DNA from: Oscillospiraceae bacterium
GTDB lineage: Bacteria > Bacillota > Clostridia > Oscillospirales > Ruminococcaceae
Length of the DNA: 47,053 nucleotides
NCBI GenBank assembly: GCA_029007035.1
Contig: JAQXHC010000022.1
Coordinates: 1-47,053 of the forward strand
Direction: 5' to 3'
Position numbers and translations under genes: made by a program. This document shows, one piece after another, positions 28,748 to 37,226 of the stretch. Numbering within the stretch: the first letter of the stretch is position 1; each line of letters starts with the position of its first letter. The notes under the pieces are model-generated. The model saw only the letters and a program-made list of their open reading frames with translations, was not told the DNA's origin and did not search any database.

Positions 28748-30652
28748 ATGATTTACAAAGGCTTCCTGCCTACAACAAGAGAAGAAATGGACGAGCTTGG
28801 GATTCAGCAGTTCGATTTCATATATATCACAGGCGATGCTTATGTTGACCACCCCAGTTTCGGAGCGGCAATCGTTACAAGGCTGATTGAGTCACTGGGT
28901 TTTACTGTGGGAATTATTTCTCAGCCTGACTGGAATTCCGACAAAGACTTCAAACGCTTCGGAGCTCCTAAATATGCTTTTCTCGTGACATCGGGAAATA
29001 TTGACTCCATGGTCGCCCACTACACTGCCGCCAGAAGAAAGCGCTCCGACGATGCTTATACGGCAGGCGGCAAAGCCGGCAGGCGTCCGGATCGCGCGGT
29101 TATTGTATATTGCCGTAAGCTGCGCGAGTATTTCGGAGATGTGCCTGTTGCTATCGGAGGACTGGAGGCTTCACTGCGCCGCTTCGCCCACTATGATTAC
29201 TGGGATGACGCGGTCAGACCGTCGATTCTGCCCGACAGCGGAGCAGATCTGCTCATGTTCGGTATGGGAGAGCATCAGATCACCGAACTTTGCACTCGTC
29301 TTGCAAATGGCGAAAAAATCAGTGAAATTCACGATATACGCGGAACCTGCTATATGACCGAGCCGGTGAACACTCCGCTCGGCGCAGCTCAGTGTCCGTC
29401 CTTTGAGCAGGTTTCTGCGAGTAAAACCGAGTATGCAAAGGCTGTGAAGATTCAGTACGACTGGCAGGATGAGGTCTACGGAAAGATTATCATTCAGCGT
29501 CATGGGAATATGATGCTTGTTCAGAATCCGCCTGCGCTGAGCCTGACTACAGATGAACTCGACAGGATTTACGAGCTTCCGTTCACAAGGGCATATCACC
29601 CGTCCTATGAGGCTTTTGGCGGAGTGCCCGGAATTGAGGAGGTCCGGTTCTCCATAATTCATAATCGCGGCTGCTTCGGATATTGTAATTTTTGTTCGAT
29701 CGCTCTTCATCAGGGCAGGAGAATTACCTGCCGCAGCGAGGATTCGGTTATCCGCGAGGCAGAAAAAATTGCGGCAATGCCTGATTTCAAGGGCTATATT
29801 CACGATGTGGGAGGTCCTACTGCCAATTTCCGCCGCCCCTCATGCGATAAACAGCTCAGCAAGGGTCTGTGTATGGGCAAAAAGTGTCTTGCTCCCGAGC
29901 CATGTCCGGCGTTAAAGGTTGACCATACGGAATATCTTCATATGCTCCGTCGTCTGAGAAAGGTCAGGGGAGTAAAGCGGGTGTTTATCCGTTCGGGAAT
30001 TCGCTACGACTATCTTATGCAGGACAAAAACGACGAATTTATGCGCGAACTGATTAAATATCATGTAAGCGGTCAGCTGAAAGTTGCTCCGGAACATTGC
30101 TCGGCAGCGGTTCTCGATAAAATGGGAAAACCTCATATCGAAGCATACAAAGCTTTTTTGAAAAGATTTTATGAAATAACAAAAAGCATAGGCAAAGAGC
30201 AGTATCTCGTTCCCTATCTGATGTCCTCCCATCCGGGAAGCACACTTAAGGAGGCGGTGGAGCTTGCGCTTTTCCTGAAAGAGAACAAAATACGTCCCGA
30301 GCAGGTTCAGGATTTTTACCCGACTCCCGGAACGATTTCCACGGCGATGTTCTATACCGGACTGGATCCTTACACAATGGAAAAGGTTTATGTTCCGAGA
30401 ACTCCGGAGGAAAAGGCTATGCAGAGGGCACTTCTCCAGTATTTCCGCCCTGAGAACAGGAAAATCGTAATTGAAGCTCTTAAAAGAGCAGGCAGGCGTG
30501 ATCTTATCGGTTCCGGTCCGAAATGTCTTGTTGATGACGATTCGAAGCCGCAGACTATCCGAAAGAGCACTGCAAAAAAACATATCGGAAAGAGTGGTGC
30601 GGGAACATGGCAAAATCAAGGAAGAAAAGACAGGAAAAAGCCTCGCCGCTGA
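28748..30652 (+). CDS. YgiQ family radical SAM protein
   Basis: The 634 residue protein starts MIYKGFLPTTREEMDELG and has the radical SAM cluster CFGYCNFC (309-316; CxxxCxxC), which binds a 4Fe-4S centre and S-adenosylmethionine. The first 280 residues form the large N-terminal domain of the YgiQ (UPF0313) family, whose reaction is not known. The ATG at 28748 has AAGGGGG upstream; an ATG at 28700 lacks one. The tail (about 590-634) is very basic (TAKKHIGKSGAGTWQ, GRKDRKKPRR). It overlaps the next gene by 46 bases. Confidence 0.9.
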   Translation: MIYKGFLPTTREEMDELGIQQFDFIYITGDAYVDHPSFGAAIVTRLIESLGFTVGIISQPDWNSDKDFKRFGAPKYAFLVTSGNIDSMVAHYTAARRKRSDDAYTAGGKAGRRPDRAVIVYCRKLREYFGDVPVAIGGLEASLRRFAHYDYWDDAVRPSILPDSGADLLMFGMGEHQITELCTRLANGEKISEIHDIRGTCYMTEPVNTPLGAAQCPSFEQVSASKTEYAKAVKIQYDWQDEVYGKIIIQRHGNMMLVQNPPALSLTTDELDRIYELPFTRAYHPSYEAFGGVPGIEEVRFSIIHNRGCFGYCNFCSIALHQGRRITCRSEDSVIREAEKIAAMPDFKGYIHDVGGPTANFRRPSCDKQLSKGLCMGKKCLAPEPCPALKVDHTEYLHMLRRLRKVRGVKRVFIRSGIRYDYLMQDKNDEFMRELIKYHVSGQLKVAPEHCSAAVLDKMGKPHIEAYKAFLKRFYEITKSIGKEQYLVPYLMSSHPGSTLKEAVELALFLKENKIRPEQVQDFYPTPGTISTAMFYTGLDPYTMEKVYVPRTPEEKAMQRALLQYFRPENRKIVIEALKRAGRRDLIGSGPKCLVDDDSKPQTIRKSTAKKHIGKSGAGTWQNQGRKDRKKPRR

Positions 30653-31545
30653 TTCCGGTAATGCTTGTTCTGCTTATACTTATTGTCGTAACTGTAATGG
30701 ACAGCTTCGGTCACAATCCGATGGACTGGCTTGAAAGAAAGATATACGGCGGAAGCTCCGGATGCGATGACGATCTGCAGGTGCATTTCATAGATGTCGG
30801 ACAGGGCGACTGCATATATATTACGGCAGACGGTGTGAATATGCTTATCGACAGCGGTGAGGTCGGCAGGGATGATGATGTGATCAGCTATCTGAACAGC
30901 CTGGGAGTAAAGAAACTGGACTATGTTGTGGCGACGCATCCGCATTCAGACCACATGGGATGTATGAGCAACATAATTGATACATACAATATCGGAACGG
31001 TTATCATGCCTCATCTTGATGACAGCGATATTCCGACGACGAAATATTTCGAGCAGTTTCTTGATTCGTGCGAAGCAAAGCGTTTAGCAGTTTCAGAGGC
31101 TTATTTGGGACAGATAATTGAAATCGGAGATGCCAGAGCAGAGATCATCGCTCCGTGCAGCAGCAGTTACAGCGGTGCGAATAACTATTCGGTGGGAATA
31201 TTTCTAACCCATGGAAGAAACAGTTTCATCTTCACCGGCGATGCCGAGGAGCTTTCGGAAAAGGAAATGCTCGAAAACGGCAGGCTCGGTCATGTAAGGG
31301 TTTATAAGGCAGGTCATCATGGCAGTGATACGTCAAGCTCTGAAGCGTTTCTTGAAGCAATTTCGCCGGAATATGCAGTTATTTCATGCGGTGCAGGCAA
31401 TTCCTACGGTCATCCTGACAATTCAACTCTTAAAAAGCTGAAGAAATACACCAAGGAAATATACAGGACAGATCTTAACGGAAGCATTGTTTTCGAGTCT
31501 GACGGTCTGAACCTGCAAATTCATACTGAAAGGAAAAGCAAATGA
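30607..31545 (+). CDS. Secreted or anchored metallo-beta-lactamase fold hydrolase (ComEC/Rec2-like)
   Basis: The 312 residue protein has an N-terminal helix (about 14-32) for membrane anchoring, then the metallo-beta-lactamase domain of the ComEC C-terminal type: FIDVGQGDC (61-69), the metal site HPHSDH (111-116), a TGDAEE block and the AGHHGS block. Such stand-alone proteins probably act on nucleic acids or phosphodiesters outside the membrane, but the substrate is unknown. The start lies inside ygiQ (46 base overlap) with a weak ribosome site. A DUF3006 gene follows with a 4 base overlap, a common pairing. Confidence 0.85.
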   Translation: MAKSRKKRQEKASPLIPVMLVLLILIVVTVMDSFGHNPMDWLERKIYGGSSGCDDDLQVHFIDVGQGDCIYITADGVNMLIDSGEVGRDDDVISYLNSLGVKKLDYVVATHPHSDHMGCMSNIIDTYNIGTVIMPHLDDSDIPTTKYFEQFLDSCEAKRLAVSEAYLGQIIEIGDARAEIIAPCSSSYSGANNYSVGIFLTHGRNSFIFTGDAEELSEKEMLENGRLGHVRVYKAGHHGSDTSSSEAFLEAISPEYAVISCGAGNSYGHPDNSTLKKLKKYTKEIYRTDLNGSIVFESDGLNLQIHTERKSK

Positions 31546-31760
31546 TTATTATAGACAGATTCGAGGGTAACAAAGCTGTTCTTGAAGCGGACGGACAGAT
31601 TATTGAGATCGACCGTGAGCTGATTCCAGAAAATGCGGCAGAAGGCGACGTTCTGTATATATCGGACAGCGGTTATACAGTCGACAGTGCGGCAACCGAG
31701 GCGAGACGAACAGTATTACGCGAGAGACTGAGGAAACTCAGAGGAAAAGGCAATGACTGA
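31542..31760 (+). CDS. DUF3006 protein
   Basis: The 72 residue product begins MIIIDRFEGNKAVLEADGQ, the mark of the DUF3006 family, and ends in a basic helix with four RxxL-type turns. DUF3006 genes are often found just after ComEC-like metallo-beta-lactamase genes. Function is unknown. It overlaps the neighbour genes at both ends (4 bases with the upstream gene and 8 with the downstream one). Confidence 0.85.
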   Translation: MIIIDRFEGNKAVLEADGQIIEIDRELIPENAAEGDVLYISDSGYTVDSAATEARRTVLRERLRKLRGKGND

Positions 31761-32970
31761 TACTATTATTATAGGCGGGGGTGCTGCCGGATGTGTAGCG
31801 GCTGTATTGGCGGCAAGACTTGGCAAATCGGTGCTCCTGCTCGAAAAAAACGACCGTATAGGGCGTAAACTGAGAATAACCGGAAAGGGTCGCTGCAATG
31901 TTACCAACAACTGTTCAAACGATGAGCTGATGCGTAATATTCCTGTAAACGGACGATTTCTCTACAGTGCGTTTTCGGGCTTCGGGACAGCGGATACCAT
32001 GAGCTTTTTTGAGGAGCTTGGAGTTCCTCTGAAAACCGAGCGCGGCAACAGGGTTTTCCCTGTCAGCGACAAGGCTGAGGATATTGTCAATGCCCTTGCT
32101 GATGAATTAAAGCGACTCGGAGTGACAATAATAAACAGGAGAGCGGAATCGCTTATCATTGAGGACGGCGTGTGCAGGGGAGTCCGTGCAGGAGGAGATG
32201 AATACCGTTCTGCGTCGGTTCTGGTTGCCTGCGGAGGAAAATCTTATCCTAATACAGGTTCGACCGGCGACGGATATATACTTGCCCGCTCGGCAGGTCA
32301 TACGGTGACGGAGCTGAAACCGTCCCTCGTGCCGCTTGTCTCTCCCGACAGCTATTGTTCAGAGCTTATGGGGCTTTCTCTAAGAAATGTTACACTCAGA
32401 CTGATGGACGGCGAAAAGTGTATTTACAGTGAGCTTGGCGAGATGCTGTTTACTCATTTCGGCGTATCGGGACCGCTTGTTCTCAGTGCAAGCTCGCATA
32501 TCCGTGATATGAAGCCGAATCGTTATTCCCTGCTTATCGATCTGAAGCCGGGACTCGACAAAGAACGGCTTGACGCAAGGATTCAGCGAGATTTCGGAGA
32601 AAACCTCAACCGGGACTTCATTAACGGAATAAGAAAGCTGCTTCCGTCGAAGCTGATTCCCGTAATTGCGCGGCTTTCGGGAATCGGGACTGAGCGGAAA
32701 ATCAACAGCATCACAAAAGAGGAGCGGCATCGTCTGGGAGAGCTTATCAAGGCTTTTCCAGTGAGAATATCGGGATTCCGACCGATTGACGAGGCGATTA
32801 TAACAAGCGGCGGAGTCAGTGTTAAGGAAATAAATCCTAAAACAATGGAATCAAAGCTTGTTCCGGGGCTGTTCTTTGCCGGAGAGGTAATCGATGCAGA
32901 CGCATATACCGGAGGTTTTAATCTTCAGATTGCCTTTTCAACTGCAAATGCCGCAGCTTTGTACCTCTGA
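31753..32970 (+). CDS. YhiN-type flavoprotein (HI0933 family)
   Basis: The 405 residue protein has an N-terminal FAD-binding fold with GGGAAG (7-12) and the diagnostic GRKLRITGKGRCNVTNNC block, followed by the C-terminal TITSGGVSVKEINPKTMES and FFAGEVIDADAYTGGFNLQ. These are typical of the HI0933/YhiN family of NAD(P)/FAD-dependent oxidoreductases, whose substrate is not known. It overlaps the DUF3006 gene by 8 bases and is followed by the cmk gene after a GCAGG-TTCG-CCTGC tetraloop hairpin (32977-32990). Confidence 0.9.
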   Translation: MTDTIIIGGGAAGCVAAVLAARLGKSVLLLEKNDRIGRKLRITGKGRCNVTNNCSNDELMRNIPVNGRFLYSAFSGFGTADTMSFFEELGVPLKTERGNRVFPVSDKAEDIVNALADELKRLGVTIINRRAESLIIEDGVCRGVRAGGDEYRSASVLVACGGKSYPNTGSTGDGYILARSAGHTVTELKPSLVPLVSPDSYCSELMGLSLRNVTLRLMDGEKCIYSELGEMLFTHFGVSGPLVLSASSHIRDMKPNRYSLLIDLKPGLDKERLDARIQRDFGENLNRDFINGIRKLLPSKLIPVIARLSGIGTERKINSITKEERHRLGELIKAFPVRISGFRPIDEAIITSGGVSVKEINPKTMESKLVPGLFFAGEVIDADAYTGGFNLQIAFSTANAAALYL

Positions 32971-33004
32971 TTTTATGCAGGTTCGCCTGCGGAAAGGATA
33001 GATT

Positions 33005-33673
33005 ATGAAAACAGTTAATATTGCCATAGACGGTCCTGCCGGAGCCGGAAAAAGCTCAATAGCCAAAAAGGTTTCGGCTGAACTGGGATATATATACGTC
33101 GATACGGGGGCGCTCTACAGAGCGGTTGCATTATATCTTACCGAAAATGAAACCGCCGATGCAGATATTCCCGAGGCTTTGAAAAATGCCGATATATCAC
33201 TCAGATTTGTTGACGGCGAGCAGAGAGTATATCTTGGAAACAGAGATGTTTCGGGACTTATCAGAACTCCCGCGATTTCCATGGCGGCATCAAGAACATC
33301 GGCAATTCCGGCTGTAAGAGAGTATCTTTTTGAGACTCAGAAAAAAATTGCCCGTGAAAATAACGTTATCATGGACGGACGTGATATCGGTACGGTAGTT
33401 CTTCCCGATGCGGACGTAAAAATATTTCTTACAGCCTCCGCAGAGGAGCGTGCAAACCGACGCTTCAGGGAGCTTTCCGAAAAGCCGGACTGTCCGGCTT
33501 ATCAGGAGATCCTTGACGATATAATCAAACGTGACTATAATGATATGCACCGCGAAACTGCTCCGCTGAAGCAGGCGGATGACGCGGTTCTGTTTGATAC
33601 AACATCGATGAATTTAGAAGAATCGTCGGAAAAGCTGACGGAGCTTATTCGCAGTAAGCTGAATGGGGGATGA
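33005..33673 (+). CDS. cmk: Cytidylate kinase
   Basis: Cmk phosphorylates CMP and dCMP using ATP, in pyrimidine salvage and DNA precursor supply. The 222 residue protein has the P-loop GPAGAGKSS (10-18), the YVDTGALYRA substrate motif and the DGRDIGTVV and AEERANRR (lid) blocks. Length is normal. It lies in a cmk-plsC-ispH/S1 order that is conserved in many Clostridia. GGAAAGGA is upstream of the ATG. Confidence 0.97.
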   Translation: MKTVNIAIDGPAGAGKSSIAKKVSAELGYIYVDTGALYRAVALYLTENETADADIPEALKNADISLRFVDGEQRVYLGNRDVSGLIRTPAISMAASRTSAIPAVREYLFETQKKIARENNVIMDGRDIGTVVLPDADVKIFLTASAEERANRRFRELSEKPDCPAYQEILDDIIKRDYNDMHRETAPLKQADDAVLFDTTSMNLEESSEKLTELIRSKLNGG

Positions 33674-33678
33674 CAGAT

Positions 33679-34296
33679 ATGTATTATTTTTGCAGGGCAC
33701 TTGTGTATATCGGACTGAAAATCGCATACAACCTTAAATTTGTCGGCAGGGAGAATATCCCGAAAAAGACACCGATGATTTATTGTCCGAATCACCGTTC
33801 TTACCTCGATCCGCCGGTGGTTGCGCTTGGAGCGAGGGGGAAAATGGCTTTTATGGCAAAGGAAAGCTTGTTCAGAAATAAATTATTCAGCTGGCTGATA
33901 AGCTCTCTTGGGGCTTTTCCTGTATCGAGAGGTTCGGGCGACCTTTCGGTACTTGATAAATCGGCGGAGAAAATCGCTGAAGGAAAAAGTCTTATGATTT
34001 TTCCCGAAGGCACACGCTCAAAGGATGGCAAGGTCGGCAAGGGACACTCCGGGGCTGCGGTAATATCGGCAAAATCAGGTGCTGCTATTGTTCCGGTGGG
34101 CGTTATTTACGGTGAAAAGCTCAGATTCCGCTCAAGGGTTGTGGTGAAATTCGGCAAGCCGATTCCCGCAGAGGAATATTTCACGCAAATCGGCGGAGAA
34201 CCCGACCCGCGTTCACTTGTTAAGATGAAAAAACGTTATATGAGCGAAATCAAAGCTCTTGTTGAGGGAGATGAGGTGAAAAATGAGCAGAGTTAA
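33679..34296 (+). CDS. plsC: 1-acyl-glycerol-3-phosphate acyltransferase
   Basis: PlsC makes phosphatidic acid from lysophosphatidic acid and acyl donors in membrane lipid synthesis. The 205 residue protein has the NHRSYLDP block with catalytic H39 and D44, and the EGTRS block (110-114). A hydrophobic N-terminus suggests membrane contact. The ATG at 33670 overlaps the cmk stop but has no room for a ribosome site; the ATG at 33679 has GGGGG at 9 bases, so it is preferred. The 3' end overlaps the next gene by 14 bases. Confidence 0.92.
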   Translation: MYYFCRALVYIGLKIAYNLKFVGRENIPKKTPMIYCPNHRSYLDPPVVALGARGKMAFMAKESLFRNKLFSWLISSLGAFPVSRGSGDLSVLDKSAEKIAEGKSLMIFPEGTRSKDGKVGKGHSGAAVISAKSGAAIVPVGVIYGEKLRFRSRVVVKFGKPIPAEEYFTQIGGEPDPRSLVKMKKRYMSEIKALVEGDEVKNEQS

Positions 34297-36271
34297 GGTT
34301 GCAGAATCGGCAGGTTTCTGTTTTGGCGTTGACCGTGCGGTGAAAATGGTTTACGGCGAACTTGAAAATAATACAAGGGTTGCTACCCTTGGACCGATTA
34401 TACATAATCAGGATGTCGTGAATGATATGAAATCCCGCGGCGCGAGGATAATTGAGTCGGTTGACGAGCTTGAATCCGACGAGACAGTTGTTATTCGCTC
34501 GCATGGCGTGGGAAGCAGAGTTTATGAGCAGATTAAGGCAAAGGGAAACCGGATGCTGGATGCAACTTGTCCTTTTGTGTCGAGAATTCACAAAATCGCT
34601 GCGGAAAAAACAGCCGAGGGATACTTCATACTCATTGCAGGTGATAAAAATCATCCGGAGGTTCAGGGGATTGTTGGGCATTGTGACAAAAATTATCTCG
34701 TTTTCAAGGATAATTTTGAGCTAAAAGACTTTTTTGAAAAAAAATATAAAAATTTGGAAAAAAGGGTTGCAATTGTCGCGCAAACAACGTATAATATAGT
34801 AGTATGGGATATGTGTTTAAAAGTGATTCCGAAGGACGACCCCAACGTTGTAATTTTTGATACTATCTGCAATGCTACCGACGCAAGACAGTCGGACGCG
34901 CGCGAACTGGCTGAACAATCAGACCTCATGCTCGTTGTCGGCGGACGGCACAGCTCGAATACCGTGAAACTTTTCGAGGTCTGCAGCCGGTACTGTAAGA
35001 CATTTCATATCGAGAACGCAGACGAGCTTCGGACTTTAAATCTTCCCGATGCTGAAAAAATCGGCATTACTGCAGGAGCGTCAACTCCTGCTTATATAAT
35101 CAAGGAGGTTCAAACAAAAATGGCAGAGAATGAAATCATCAAGACAAATTCTGATGAGGAGATTGATTTTGCGGAGGCGCTTGACCAGTCTTTCAAAAAA
35201 ATACATACAGGAGAAAAGGTTAAGGGCATTGTTGTTGAAGTAAACAGCAACGAGGTTACCGTTGACCTCGGCACAAAGCACACAGGTTATGTTAAGCTTG
35301 AAGATCTTACCGATGATTCAACAAAGACCCCGGCTGACATCGTAAGTGTAGGCGATGAAATCGAGCTTATCGTTATCAAGGTCAACGATGCCGAGGGTAC
35401 TGTTGCTCTTTCAAAGAGAAAGGTTGACGAGCAGGCAGGCTTTGAAAAGATTACAAAGGCTTACGAAGAGGGTACAATTCTTGAGGCTGCTGTTCAGCAC
35501 GTTGTTAATAAGGGCGTTACACTCAATATTTATGGCGTAAGAGTATTTATTCCCGCTTCACAGACAGGTCTCCCGAGAGGAGCAGAGCTTGACCAGCTGC
35601 TCAAGAAGAAGGTTGAGTTCAAAATCATCGAGGTTTCCGGCGACGGAAGAAAGAAGGCTATCGGTTCTATCAAGGCTGTTTCCGACGCTAAGAAGGAAGA
35701 GGCAAGAGCTAAGTTCTGGGAAACCGCTGCAGTAGGCGATACATTCACCGGTAAGGTTAAATCCCTCACAAGCTTCGGCGCATTCGTTGACCTTGGCGGC
35801 ATCGACGGAATGGTTCATATCTCCGAGCTTTCATGGAAGAGAATCAAGCACCCGAGCGAGGTTGTAAGCGTTGGCGATACACTCGAGGTTTACATCAAGG
35901 ATCTCAATCCTGAGGAAAACAGAATTTCACTCGGCTTCAAGAAAGCTGAAGATAATCCGTGGGAAATCTTTAAGGCAAATTACAACGTTGGCGATGTTGT
36001 TAAGGCAACAATCGTTTCAATCACAAGCTTTGGTGCATTTGCTCAGATTATCGACGGCGTTGACGGCCTTATCCACATCTCTCAGATCGCGGACAAGAAG
36101 GTTGAAAACGTAAAGGATATTCTTTCCGTTGGTCAGGAGGTTGATGTCAAAATTATTGATATCGACACCGAGGCTAAGAGAATCAGCATTTCAATGCGCG
36201 CTCTCCTTGAAGATAACGCTGATGACGCTGAATACGACGAGGAAGAAGCTCCTGCTGAGGACGTTGAATAA
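34283..36271 (+). CDS. ispH: IspH-ribosomal protein S1 fusion
   Basis: The N-terminal 280 residues are IspH (LytB), the 4Fe-4S reductase that makes isopentenyl and dimethylallyl diphosphate in the MEP pathway. Cluster ligands C13, C96 and C196 and active-site H41, H124 and E126 are present. Residues 281-662 hold four S1 RNA-binding domains (about 310-380, 395-465, 480-553, 567-640), the typical bacterial ribosomal S1 array. Fusion of this kind is known in Clostridia. An in-frame ATG at codon 280 (35120) has an internal AAGGAGG (35102-35108) just at the joint, so a separate S1 product is likely too. Start overlaps plsC by 14 bases. Confidence 0.95.
   Translation: MSRVKVAESAGFCFGVDRAVKMVYGELENNTRVATLGPIIHNQDVVNDMKSRGARIIESVDELESDETVVIRSHGVGSRVYEQIKAKGNRMLDATCPFVSRIHKIAAEKTAEGYFILIAGDKNHPEVQGIVGHCDKNYLVFKDNFELKDFFEKKYKNLEKRVAIVAQTTYNIVVWDMCLKVIPKDDPNVVIFDTICNATDARQSDARELAEQSDLMLVVGGRHSSNTVKLFEVCSRYCKTFHIENADELRTLNLPDAEKIGITAGASTPAYIIKEVQTKMAENEIIKTNSDEEIDFAEALDQSFKKIHTGEKVKGIVVEVNSNEVTVDLGTKHTGYVKLEDLTDDSTKTPADIVSVGDEIELIVIKVNDAEGTVALSKRKVDEQAGFEKITKAYEEGTILEAAVQHVVNKGVTLNIYGVRVFIPASQTGLPRGAELDQLLKKKVEFKIIEVSGDGRKKAIGSIKAVSDAKKEEARAKFWETAAVGDTFTGKVKSLTSFGAFVDLGGIDGMVHISELSWKRIKHPSEVVSVGDTLEVYIKDLNPEENRISLGFKKAEDNPWEIFKANYNVGDVVKATIVSITSFGAFAQIIDGVDGLIHISQIADKKVENVKDILSVGQEVDVKIIDIDTEAKRISISMRALLEDNADDAEYDEEEAPAEDVE
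35102..35122 (+). promoter_or_regulatory. Internal ribosome site and start for the S1 half
   Basis: AAGGAGG (35102-35108) lies 11 bases before an in-frame ATG (35120-35122). It falls exactly between the IspH domain and the S1 domains. A small hairpin GCAGGAG/CTCCTGC (35072-35091) precedes it. The S1 product would have 383 residues. Confidence 0.55.
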
Positions 36272-36284
36272 TTCAATTGTATTC

Positions 36285-36318
36285 AAAAGCCTTTCCGCTG
36301 AGTTGGGAAGGCTTTTTT
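36285..36318 (+). terminator. Terminator of the ygiQ-to-ispH/S1 run
   Basis: An 11 bp stem (AAAGCCTTTCC with GGGAAGGCTTT, one G-U pair) is followed by six T residues. It is 13 bases past the stop codon. Confidence 0.9.
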
Positions 36319-36334
36319 ATTTTGAGGTGGGAAT

Positions 36335-37051
36335 ATGTTCAGAAATCCGCTTTACTATTATCCTGTTGAAGCAAATCAGCTGTATCATGCTGACAGGAAA
36401 AGCATTGAATTTAAGAAGGCAATAAGATTTTTTTCGTCTTTTATTGATAGTGAATGGTTATCAGGCGCAGATGAGGAGTCGAAAAGATGCTACAAAAAAA
36501 TACACAGGATAGAAAGCACTGTGATCATCCTCTCCTTTTCCATACTGGCAGCGTTTTCCATTATGATGATCTTCGACGGAGACGATGATGTGTCGGAATT
36601 AATATTTGTACTGTGCTTTTGTGTTGGCATGGCTTTTGCGGTAGCTGACTTTATTTTCGCAGCACGCGTGATGAAGCTGAGAAAGAAACTTATTCTGCAT
36701 TATCTGAGCAGCTATAAACCGATATATGAGGAACTTGACGCTGACATTCTTCGGCGAATAGGAGAGTGCTGCCTTGAAGCTGTTGACAATTGCGAGATGA
36801 TTGAGATAGGATATATCTCTACGGAAGACGGAACAGATTACCGCGGCTTTGATTTATGCAGTTGTATCAATTGCGGCGAAAAGGTTAGAAATACCGATGT
36901 TACGGAGTTCGATGAGCATAAAAGTGCATTGTGTCCGAACTGCGGAATGGCTGCGCTTATTATTGCTCCCGAGCTATCCGAAAGTTTCCTCGGTAAGCTA
37001 CGGCAGTATTATCGTACAGTTATGGAAGTTAGTACAAGTGACAGTTTTTAG
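36335..37051 (+). CDS. Two-helix membrane protein with a zinc ribbon
   Basis: The 238 residue product has a helix pair in the middle (about 62-80 and 88-111), an N-terminal cytoplasmic part and a C-terminal domain with CINC (177-180) and CPNC (200-203), which should bind one zinc ion. I do not recognise the family. GAGGTGGG lies before the ATG. It starts 17 bases after the terminator of the upstream run, so it relies on read-through or a promoter I could not find. Confidence 0.7.
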   Translation: MFRNPLYYYPVEANQLYHADRKSIEFKKAIRFFSSFIDSEWLSGADEESKRCYKKIHRIESTVIILSFSILAAFSIMMIFDGDDDVSELIFVLCFCVGMAFAVADFIFAARVMKLRKKLILHYLSSYKPIYEELDADILRRIGECCLEAVDNCEMIEIGYISTEDGTDYRGFDLCSCINCGEKVRNTDVTEFDEHKSALCPNCGMAALIIAPELSESFLGKLRQYYRTVMEVSTSDSF

Positions 37052-37103
37052 TGTGTCGATTTGTACAATATGGCTTAATTTTTGTAAATATTCTTTTATT
37101 TGC

Positions 37104-37132
37104 TTGACAACATTCTGAAAATGTAGTAAATT
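37104..37132 (+). promoter_or_regulatory. Promoter of the GH9-CBM3c gene
   Basis: TTGACA (37104-37109), 17 bp and TAAATT (37127-37132) form a good promoter 94 bases before the gene. Confidence 0.7.
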
Positions 37133-37226
37133 TAAAATGTATAGGCATGACCGAATGAACAGTAAAATATTGTCATACGGTAATGCAGAAGTATTTTTAA
37201 ATATTTTACGAGAGGGGCAGATTATT

